This document shows positions 20,801 through 29,500 of a DNA stretch of 64,000 bases, piece after piece. Every line of letters starts with the position of its first letter. Positions within the stretch are counted from its first letter, which is position 1. The stretch is from Sebaldella sp. S0638 (GTDB taxonomy: Bacteria > Fusobacteriota > Fusobacteriia > Fusobacteriales > Leptotrichiaceae), in assembly GCF_024158605.1 (NCBI RefSeq), contig NZ_JAMZGM010000008.1, forward strand, positions 19,722-83,721. Direction: 5' to 3'. The notes under the pieces were generated by a model, which saw nothing but the letters and a program-made list of their open reading frames with translations, did not search any database and was not told where the DNA came from. A program made the translations under genes and the position numbers.

Positions 20801-22880
20801 TTTTTCCGTCTCTTTCATTTACAGCTTTCATTAAGTTTAAATCAGGCGCAAAACTATTAATATTTGCAACATCTGCTGCTAAACCGGCAGAGTTACGTCC
20901 GCCTAAAAAAATTACCCCGTCTTGTGTTGTATAATTATATGTTTTTTGATTGATTGTTATATCAAATGATCTTGATTTATTCTCTATTATGTTATCTAAA
21001 TCATCATCTTTGTCAAGAATAGTGTCATCAGCTACCATATTCTCGCTTGCATTGACTATTGTGTTATTTCCTGAAACAGTCTCACCTTTTCCCAGTTTCC
21101 CCTTACTTATATCCTTTGTAATGGTGTCATCTATTAATCCATTGTCATTATAATCACTTCCAAAAGCATTACCGTCTCCGTTTTTTATAATAACAGTTTT
21201 ATTTGAATTCCGGCTATTATCATGTTTTTTCGTGTCATTAAGACCTGAAACAGCTTTTACATCCTTTACTGAAGTACTGACAATTATTATTCCGTCATTT
21301 ACACCTCTTGCTTCACTTATAGGATTAGCTGCAGCTGAATTATAAAGCCAGTTTCTTTTATCCATCCCTATTGTTTCAGAAGAATTTATTTCCAGTACCC
21401 CTTTATTCCACACTTCTCCTGTTCCCATATGACGTAAAAGAATATTATTTCCGCTTTCTGACCTTATTATCCCTTCTGAATCATTGAGCATAAATGAATT
21501 ATCATTACCTGTATTTACCGAATTATCTGCAAATGCTGCTACCCCTACATTTCCTTCTTTGTGTGTGTCATCTCTGCCAGTTATATTTATTATTACCTGT
21601 CCTTTATTTATAAGTAAATTTATATGTTCTTCCATTATAGAAGTTCCGTGAGTATCGGGAAGGGAATCCACCTGATTCATTAATATACCGTAATTACCCC
21701 ATCCATTGACATTCATTATTCCGTTTTTACCATTTACCAGATAACGTTGCTTTGCTCCCATATTGCCGTCATCCCCGTTTGAAAGATAAGCCATTCCTAC
21801 TCCTCCGGGTATACCTGCCTGTCCGCCTGCTGAATCAGCATTAATAGTCATAATTCCGCTGTTATATACAGATGTGCTGAAAATATTATTAGGGTAACCT
21901 GTAGAATCTACAGTATCTCCAAAAATAAAGATATCTGCCGAACCAGTTCCTATACTTAATTTCCCATAATTTGCCAATATTGCTGAATCCGCTTCATTCT
22001 CTGCAAAAAATCTGCCTCCTGCATTTACAGCTGTATTAGAAATAGTAAAATCGCTTCCCTGTGAGAAATATAATTCATGTCTATTTTTGGCATTTACTAT
22101 AAAATATCTGTCTATTGCTTCCGAACTTCCTGTATGCCTTATTGAAGTCGCAGTTCCTCTGGGTCCTAAAGTAGTATACACATATCTGTTCCCACCCAGC
22201 CTTTTTGGTGCTCCTCCATTATGTCCGGCATTAAAATTAAAATTTATCTCTGGTGAATTCATACTGACAGTAGGATTTACTGAAATGTTGACTGTTGGTG
22301 TTTGAGGAGTGGGTGCTGCTATTCCTTTGAAATCTGTCATCAAAATTTTCTCGGCCTTTGTATTTGGCAGATTTATGACTATTGGATTTATTACTTTTTC
22401 TGTTATCTTTATTTCCGGATTCAAAGTAAAATCCAAAATCTCTTTTACAGGAACCGTGGCACCTGGCCTTACTTTGCTTGGTAAATCTTTAGGTTTATAT
22501 GGTTTAATTGAAAAATCATTAATAGTTTTAGTTCCCGGAACAGAATGAAAAACGGCATTTTCCAATGTGTTATCTTTATTTTTCTTTTCTGCGTAAAATT
22601 CTGTAAAAAATACCTGCCATTCCAGATATTCTGGTTTTACTATATACTCTCCCTGTAAGTACAGGTCTTTTAGTTCTTTATTTTTTTTATTTAGTAATTC
22701 TTCTATTAATTGATAGTTTTTTTGATTTGATTTTTTGAATTTAAGATTTTTGGTCATACTGTTATAGATATTTTCATATTTTCCGTTTTTGGGAATTTTC
22801 TTTTCTGCTATATTTTCGTGAGATACTAAAATTGAATTAAGTGATAAGAACAGTACCAACATTTTTTTATTTCTTTTCAA
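14838..22880 (-). CDS. Giant autotransporter AT2
   Basis: 2680 aa, complete. TTG start at 22880 chosen because SD TAAGGAGAAAAA directly precedes it and it gives the basic MKRNKK start of the signal peptide; the next ATG (22862) lacks an SD. Signal peptide about 1-20; N-terminal module about 60-95 (NKELKDLYLQG, KPEYLEWQ); Pro-rich linker about 120-220; long beta-helix passenger with many GIYG, NSGxI and GNxxxG turns; a C-terminal 12-strand autotransporter barrel from about residue 2315, ending in AVF. The terminal Phe is the usual BAM-recognition signature of outer-membrane barrels. Near-paralogue of AT3, lying 663 bp downstream of it in the same orientation. Role: surface adhesin or matrix protein by family; ligand unknown. 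Confidence 0.93.
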   Translation of the reverse strand: MKRNKKMLVLFLSLNSILVSHENIAEKKIPKNGKYENIYNSMTKNLKFKKSNQKNYQLIEELLNKKNKELKDLYLQGEYIVKPEYLEWQVFFTEFYAEKKNKDNTLENAVFHSVPGTKTINDFSIKPYKPKDLPSKVRPGATVPVKEILDFTLNPEIKITEKVINPIVINLPNTKAEKILMTDFKGIAAPTPQTPTVNISVNPTVSMNSPEINFNFNAGHNGGAPKRLGGNRYVYTTLGPRGTATSIRHTGSSEAIDRYFIVNAKNRHELYFSQGSDFTISNTAVNAGGRFFAENEADSAILANYGKLSIGTGSADIFIFGDTVDSTGYPNNIFSTSVYNSGIMTINADSAGGQAGIPGGVGMAYLSNGDDGNMGAKQRYLVNGKNGIMNVNGWGNYGILMNQVDSLPDTHGTSIMEEHINLLINKGQVIINITGRDDTHKEGNVGVAAFADNSVNTGNDNSFMLNDSEGIIRSESGNNILLRHMGTGEVWNKGVLEINSSETIGMDKRNWLYNSAAANPISEARGVNDGIIIVSTSVKDVKAVSGLNDTKKHDNSRNSNKTVIIKNGDGNAFGSDYNDNGLIDDTITKDISKGKLGKGETVSGNNTIVNASENMVADDTILDKDDDLDNIIENKSRSFDITINQKTYNYTTQDGVIFLGGRNSAGLAADVANINSFAPDLNLMKAVNERDGKIFIYSTGNTSNQYTIGINGLYSTLENKGGIFLGLTAQNGTIAGLASNVLTESGIPAIGQYNYIGIYGKGSDITNSGIITDKATSDGLNYSQKAIGIYAEADKINNVLIGNVVNSGTITLGTGGSAIIAKGRDTAGRIELTNTGEISVAGDQNNQGSGFTLENVDAVISKKINLGGENTVGIYGKSSVIELSDLEISGKNIKKSLGVVADNTELIIKNGVKINLLSDNNIGIYGENLIYTDGITGKKSDYLTIDVGNGGIGTYLTGLMSDMTLKINTITTGNSTETQLSGGIYATSLAGSVNINSGTIKIGSSLENGSGFGIYAIGKKGTSGSINTGVNDLIVNQKSSLGIYADNITNIASGNITAGTTGVYQNNSLGTGTLKTGKITLTGNADNMIGIYTTGNIIDVEINGLEVKGLNKLTGIYVGKGGFKNTGNISISSGNESYGVYIKGDTLNKTVDFGSGTSNIVLGNESLGLYLDNTNVTGSMPENITVGNSSSSGKQSVGIYVKNTVFSRAVSTNVTSGKESVGVYFDSGTGNVEYNGDVKLGENSLGIYSKDSTLRRDPNSSVIFTGTNNISSTGFYLENSVLNFTSDELNEKTLSMDSGIAFLMKGNNSKITVNGEEITPEQLDKLGLAPKVDRIVYTEKDETIRRNITLNPLERYYGHRAKDGRLEISGNIYTADNIISTYGVAAQNRYNNVSASEEVLLNKGYTIDMSNSLGSVGIQSLAGARTISRGKIIVGSNSDKSAGIGILAESNTEDLTSVINDKDGIIEMPDAGIGIYLDSVELGGSIINEGTINSLRANAVGIYGKMSSEKISDIPVSKIQNTGSINLSDNGYGIFTDNSIIENSGNIMVDNSQSNKIIAIYGGKNSYITNLGGNISVGEGGIGFYGNNSSMVISGGTFSTEKGTLIYGENNSNIFYTADGTTLGNKIGIYLDQSKIDFGGKKFTVADSGSGIYLFGANANAESLGTLALGNDSEGVYVKNGILNNLGGVINIEGTNSTGIIGVNSNIENTTVINSGTLKESNSSKGILVKINDGETYTLTNKADINISGADSLGIYGSTIDENNKVSGTLNIINESNIKMDSVSDISDMITGIYGTKNVNIITSTGNISGGNYTVGIYSAGGNVIHNSEIALGDAAVGIYISEGTGTAETGSSVAVGNGIKKIISGNEVIERSVAFYTANKGVFTNYSSDITVGDDGIIGYSKGAGSKILNYGNLTFKEEGVGFYTNGGEAENAGILSSAGNGIIYMYGKDGKISNNGNINGSGNDYGIGIYGKNSEIINTANIHLGDTYLNPAKISDASDPSHRYAIGIYGEESKIYNNGEIKVGENGIGFYSYGQIGDIINDVNGKILSSSDDAMGLIVEGSGKYSVINNGSIILSGKNVIGASISKGTTLINNGLIEVSGEKSVGIMADGNSRVINNSVINTKEGSIAGVVLRGNSVLENNGTITGLILSDDVSKAISEKSGSSTSATSIDGYIDKLPDTIIPSYAKPTIINSGIIIVNENFQLDNINLIIKPDLLNPSTSIIKGDNTDFIYDAVKVSGGTIRENAAVEVTPDFAEGTSAETIQLMKVFTGSGNNKKNFYITSQSLLWSITPTYNEEDGRSIDLVATKKTFGSFSQGLWYENFADNLDKNYKGSTGDALKIYNKTNWLTSEKDLRRVMASLAGNVYANINQREMSIESALDSSISFLQNSPNNTKENIKINIIGGKGKTKDNTDGVVPYDYRMTGITALREVERTYRHTFGYSFGYVNTNFDMDDGNKSKETVNSVQLGLYNKYTADNWVIKNNLTGRVSFHDMDRNIIWPEKYGRSNMESRYEVYSMSSDNILGKKLSIGKNVSIVPYGAVKAVYITRPDFNEDGLEKLEVKGNDALSIKPRAGIELEAGMPIKKDSEWRVKSALDLAYEYELADINEKEYARLTAVENNYHELSKPGDEKGAFRGKASVGIEVEDRYGIFITGEYTTDGKENKDYRAGLALKAVF

Positions 22881-23483
22881 TTTTTCTCCTTATTTTTATA
22901 ATAAAACTTTTTTAATTTTTTCTCCTTTCTTTATTCATCAAAACACAACTATATACAAATATAAATCTGAAATTTTATATTGTGCCAAATGTCACTTTTG
23001 TCTTAATATTACTAGAATTTAAGATATCTGTCAATTCTTTTAGAAAAATTTATCCTCTAATATATATAAGATAATTTTAATATAATATATTTAAAATTAT
23101 TTCTATCAGAAAAAATAAATATTTCTATTTTAGCAGTTTATTTTTTTAATAATTTCTTCAATGTTCTACATCAGATGGAATTCCGGCATAAAATTTTTTT
23201 TATGAATATTTTTTTTCTTATTTACAACAATTATTTATTTTTCACATTCCGAAAATTAACTATCCAAAAATTTATTTTTTATTTTTATATGTAACAAAAA
23301 AATTTGCTGCTCTTTTTCTGTTCTTCTGTTTCTTTCCGCTTCTCATAGTGCAAAAATATATAATTCAATAATTCACAGCTATTCCAAATACAATCTATCT
23401 GCTGAACTGTATTTTGACATTGCAGAAATCGGTTTTATTTATTAATTTCTACTGATACTTTATCAGGAGACCGGCTTGAACTC
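22881..23483. other. Intergenic region between AT3 and AT2
   Basis: No gene supported. It contains the AT2 promoter (23006-23034) and the AT3 terminator just beyond its right end. The part 23290-23480 is less AT-rich than the rest and includes a perfect 6-3-6 palindrome CTGATA-ctt-TATCAG at 23451-23465; no family or function recognised. Confidence 0.4.
23006..23034 (-). promoter_or_regulatory. Promoter of AT2
   Basis: Minus-strand TTGACA (23029-23034), 17-bp spacer, TAATAT (23006-23011). It predicts a 5' leader of about 120 nt, similar to the arrangement upstream of AT3. Confidence 0.65.
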
Positions 23484-23524
23484 AAAAAAAGAGAGCTTCC
23501 TGTCTGTTCATACATTTAGCTCTC
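23484..23524 (-). terminator. Terminator of AT3
   Basis: 7-bp stem GAGAGCT / AGCTCTC (23491-23497 with 23518-23524) with a 20-nt loop, followed on the minus strand by seven T (23484-23490). 20 bp beyond the AT3 stop. Confidence 0.8.
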
Positions 23525-23543
23525 AATACTAATTTATATCATT

Positions 23544-26500
23544 CTAAAATACTGCTTTCAAAGATACTCCGGCTCTATAGTCCTCATTATCATTCTCTCC
23601 TGTTACATACTCCCCTGTAAGAAATATTCCATACCTGTCTGCTGCTTCCACACCCATTGATGCTCTCCCTCTGAATGCTCCTTTTTCATCTTCAGGTTTT
23701 GAAAGCTCGTGGTAGTCATTTTCTATCGCTGTTAATCTTGCGTACTCTCTTTCGTCTATATCTGCAAGTTCATATTCGTATGCCAGATCAATGCCTCCTT
23801 TTAATTTCCATGCAGCATTTGTTCCCAAAGGAATTTCTCCTTTAAGTTCTATTCCTATTCTCGGTTTTACGCTCCAAGCATCATTTCCTTCTACTTCAAG
23901 GCTTTCAAGTCCGTCTTCCGTAAAGTCAGGTCTTGTCATATATACTGCTTTTATTGCTCCATATGGTGTTATACTTGCATTTTTACCAAGCGGTACTTCT
24001 TTCCCAAGTATATTATCACTTGAAATACTGTATACTTCATATCTGCTGCTCATCTCTGATTTCCCGTCTTTTGTAGGCCACATAATATTTCTGTCTATAT
24101 CATGAAAACTTACTCTTCCAGTGAGATTATTTTTTATCTTCCAGCTGTCTGCGCTGTATTTATTATGAAATCCAAGCTGTATTGTATTTACTGTTTCTTC
24201 ACTGTTATTCCCGTCTTTCATATCAAAGCTGGTATTTGCATACCCCAAAGAATATCCAAATGTGTGTCTGTATGTTCTTTCTACTTCCCTAAGTGCTAAA
24301 ACTCCTGCCGTTTTATATGTATAATCTGCTACTCCGTCTGTATCTTCTTTCAGTTCACCTTTTCCGGCTATTATATTCATTTTCACATTTTCTTTTGTGT
24401 TATTTTCCGAGCTCTGAAGAAAATTCACAGAGTTGTCAAATACTGACTCTATATTCATTTCTCTTTGATTTATATTGGCATATACATTCCCTGCAAGACT
24501 TGCCATTACATGTCTTAAGTCTTTATCAGAAGTCAGCCAGTTTGCTTTATTATATATTTTTAACGCATCTCCTGTTGAACCTGAGTAATTCTTATCCAGA
24601 TTATCAGCAAAATTTTCATACCATAATCCTTTTGACATACTGTAGAACGACTTTTTCGTAGCCACAAGATCAATTGATGTTCCGTCATCTTTGTTGTATG
24701 AAGGTGTTATAGCCCAGAGAATAGACTGGCTTATTACATTAAAGTCTTTTATATCCGTTCCTGAAGAAGGTTTAAACGTTTTTAGCAGCTGTATTGCTGT
24801 TGATGTTGTTCCTTCTGCAAAATCAGGTGTTACCTCTACCAGCATGCCTTTTTCTATTTTTCCTCCTGTTACTTTTACCGCATTATATATAAAATCTGTC
24901 CCTCCTGAGCTTACTTTAGTAGTCAATGGATTATTCAGATCAGGTTTTATTATCAGATTAACTCCGTTAAGCAAAAAATTATTATCTACGTTTATTATTC
25001 CCGAATTTATTATTGTAGGCTTAGAATACGACATCAATACTGCTCTGGGAAGTTTATCAGCATATCCTGAAATACTTGTAGCTGTTGTTGCCGAAGTAGA
25101 AGCACCTGACACAGCATTAGCCACATCATCAGATAAGACAAGCCCTGTTATGGTTCCATTATTTTCCAGTATCGAACCACCTCTTAACACCACTCCTGCG
25201 GTACTTCTCCCTAATGCATTTATTGTAGAATTATTAATCACCTTTGAGCTGGCTTCTGCCATAATACCCACGCTGTTTTCCCCGCTCACCTGTATTAATC
25301 CGTTATTTATAATTGTCGTATTTCTGTTTATAGAAGCACCTACCGAATTTTTTCCTGATAAAATAATATTTCCGTTATTTATTACATTATGACTCCCGCT
25401 TCCTTCCACAAGCAGTCCTACTGCATTATCACCGGAAGAAATTATTTTCCCGTTTGTATCATTTATCAGGTCTCCTGTCTGACCGTATGAATAAATACCT
25501 ATACCACGCTGTCCTACACGTATTTCCCCGTTATTATATATTTTTGACTGATCACCATAAATTCCCACAGCATATCTATGGCTCGGATCAGACGGACTAT
25601 CCGCCTTCGCAGGATTATAATATGTATTTCCTAAAATTATATTTGCAGTATTTATAATCTCGGAATTACTTCCATATACCCCTACGCCGTAATTATGTGC
25701 AGAACCGTTTATATTTCCATTATTTATAATTTTACCGTTCTTACCATAGAAATAAATCACTCCGTCTCCGCCTGAAGACAGTGTTCCGTGATTTTCAAGT
25801 TCTCCCCCGCTTGTGTAAAATCCTATAGCTTCAGTACCCAGAATTAAATTTCCTTTGTTTACTATTTTTGAACCTGCTCCTTTTGAATAACCTATTATAC
25901 TGTCACTTCCCACAGTTATATTAGAAGAAAGATTCGTGATAACTGCTCCGTTACTTGCATAAAGTGCTACACCGCTCTCTATTTTCTCACTTCCTGAAAC
26001 TACCTTTCTTATCCCGTTTCCAATTGTTATTTTTCCGCCAGTACCTACTGTTCCTGTTCCTCCTGACATATACATCCCCACTGATGCATTTCCGAGATTA
26101 ATATTGGAATTATTTTCAGCTGTTCCTCCTGCTGAATATATACCTGCAGTATAATTACCTCCATTAATGTTCCCTGAAGTATTAAAAATATTTACATTTT
26201 TGGTTCCGTAAATTCCCATCAACATATTATTCAAACCAGATGCAGAACCCATCTTTATATTATTCTCATTTATTATATTAATTGTACCAAGTATACTGCC
26301 GCCGCTGTCGAGTGCACTTCCATAAATCCCCAACGAATTGGCTCCTGCTATGTTTATAGACGCTTTATTTCTTATTGTATAAGTTCCGCCATTATCTGCT
26401 TTTGCAAGTATACCTTTATTTTCAACGCTTCCTGCCGTTATATCAGCATTTATTGTTGTAGTATTTTCAATATTAGAATTTACACTTATTATACCAGTGG

Positions 26501-29500
26501 AATTAGAGCCTGTTATATTCATAGTACCGCCAAGAACATTCAGTGTACTATTTTTTACATATACCCCATCCGAATTATTTTTCAGAGTCATTATTCCCAG
26601 TGATTTAGCTTCTGCATTTCCTCCAAGAAGATAAATAGCTGAGCCTGAATCCATAACAGAGAAATTTTTCCCGCCCAAATCTATTTTACTCTGATCAAGA
26701 TAAATTCCAATTTTATTTCCAAGAGTTGTTCCATTAGCAGTGTATGTTATATTAGTACCATTTTCTCCATAGATTAATGTACCGCTTTCAGTGGAAAAAT
26801 TACCTCCCGAGATTGTCATTGCTGTCTTATTCCCGTAAAAAGCAATTCCGCCTGCTCCTACCGAGATATTTCCGCCTGTATTATTAATAACGGAATTTCT
26901 TCCTCCATAGACAGCAATAATACTATTTACTGCTGGATTATCCACTGTTATATTTCCCGAATTTGTTATTGTAGAATTATCCGTAAATATTCCAAACCCC
27001 TTGTTTGAAAGATTTATATTTCCTGTATTTGTAATAGTAGTAATCGGCGTTCCCAAAGCTCCTGCCGAAGACATTTTTGCATAAATACCGAGTGCACTTG
27101 CCTGTGTAGAACTGATGGTTCCTTTATTTATTATGCTTCCCCCAAGCTCAAGTGAATCCAGATATATCCCTATTCCTGCATAAGGCATCTCTATCACTGC
27201 ACCTGAATCATTTATTACACTTGTCTTATCTGCTGTACCATTTTTGCTTTCTGCAAGTATTCCTATTCCTGCACTTGTACTGCTGCTGCTCCCCACTATA
27301 ATCTTACCTTTGTTTACTGCTCTTGCACTTGCCAGCGATTGTACCCCCACACTTCCGGAAGATTTTGACATATCTATTGTATAGCCGCTGTTTAGCAGAA
27401 CTTCTTCTGTTACAGCTGTTACTGTATATCTGTTTTGCACTGCTACCCCGTAAGTAGAAGTTATATTATTGCTGGTATAGATATTCCCGCTTATTTCCAC
27501 CCTTCCGTCCTTGGCTCTGTGACCGTAATATCTTACCGCAGGATCCAGAGTTATATCTCCTGTTACAGATTCATTTTTTTCAGAATAAACAATTCGTTCT
27601 ACTTTAGGTGCAAGTCCGAGGCTATCCAGCTGTGACGGTGTAATTGTAGTTCCGTTTACCCTTACATCAGAGGTATTTCCCTTTAATAAGAATGCTATTC
27701 CGGAATTCATTGAAAGAGTATTTGTATTCAGAGTTCCTGACGTAAAATCCAATATTGCATTATCCAGATAAAAACCTGTAGACTGTGTATTGTTAGCCCC
27801 TGTAAATATCAGCGAAGAAGATGCATTTCTTTTCAGTGTATTCCCTTTTTTGTATATTCCCAGTGAATTTTCTCCAAGGGAAACATTTCCGTTATATTCA
27901 ACATTTCCTGTATTAGTATCGAAATACACTCCCACAGATTCTTTTCCTGAAATTACATTAGTATTTACAGAATTAATAAATGCAGTGTCTTTTGCATAAA
28001 TTCCCACACTCTGTTTACCCGAAGCAAGTGAATCTCCTACAGTTATATTGGTTGGCATAGTTCCTGCTACATTTACAGTATCGAGATATAATCCCAGACT
28101 TTCATTTCCCAGCACTATATTACTTGTTCCGCTTCCAAAATCTACTGTTTTATTCCCTGCATCTCCTTTTATATAAATTCCGTAAGATTCTTTTCCTGAT
28201 TTAATACTTATATTTCCGGTATTTTTAAATCCGCCTTTTCCTACATATATCCCCGTAAGTTTTTCAAGACCTGTCATTTCAAGCCCGTTGATTTCTACAT
28301 TTGTTGCACTCCCGGAAGTATACACTCCGATCATGTTATCATCTTTACCTGTAAGTGTTATTTTCCCTGTTTTTAGTGCTCCTGTTCCCATACTGTTATT
28401 CTGAAATACTCCTGTTTTTCCTGTTGTTATATTTCCTGTAGTTATATTTGTTATATTATTTGCATAAATTCCCAAACCTGATTTCTGATTTACAGTTATT
28501 GCATTTATTCCCAGATCTATAACACCGCTCGTTCCTGATCGGCCCGAAACATATATACCGAATCCTCCGCCGTCTGCAAGAGTACTTCCTATTTTTATGT
28601 CACCGCCTCTGATATTTATGGTTCCTGACGCAGATGTGGCATAAATTCCTCCGGCAAGCTGTGACGTTGTTGTATTTCCTGTTTTTATTGTATTTATTTT
28701 TATTGTTGAATCAGATGCGAGATTAGTCAGATATGCTCCTATACCGCTGTTCCCCATATCAAGTGTCAGATAATCCGGCTGCGTTCCTGTTATCTTATCT
28801 GTATATGTAATATTTTTTCCATAAATCCCTATATTATTTTCACCGCTCAGAAGACTTATTTTAGACCCGTTTTTCACTTTTAATTCTGCTGTATCTCCTA
28901 CTATTCCCATACTGTTCTTAATATTGTTCCCTGCTATTTCCAGTGAAGTTGTTGAACCTATTTCAATAATACTATTCTTTCCGTAAATTCCAATAGTATT
29001 CTCTCCTGAAAGGTTTATTTTATTTGAAATAACAGCTTCAGCATTTTCCAGTGTAAATCCTAACCCTTGATTAGTCTGATCTCCCGCTACACTGATTACT
29101 CCGGTACTTGTGAGATTTATTTTATCAGTAGTATTTAATCCCTTTGTTATTACAGCACTTCCACCAATCCCCAGCGTTATATTCCCGCTATTTGTCACTC
29201 TGCCTACCAGTACATTATTGGCTTTAGCATTTTCTGCATAAATTCCAATTGCTTTTTTTGAATAATGATTATTATCAGAAGCTTTATCAGTTATAAAACC
29301 TGTATTTGATATACTGCTTCCTTTTCCGTAAATACCAATATAATTATAGTTCCCTACTGTCGTAACTGCACTTTCAGTAGTTACATCTGAAGCTGATCCG
29401 GCTATTGACCCATTTTGTGCCGTAAGCCCTAAAAATATTCCGCCTCTGTTTTCCACTGTTGAATACATTCCGTTTATTCCGATAGTATATTGACTTGTAC

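Noticed and set aside
23451-23465. CTGATA-ctt-TATCAG palindrome between AT3 and AT2
   Set aside because: Short, not near a promoter or start; no support for function.
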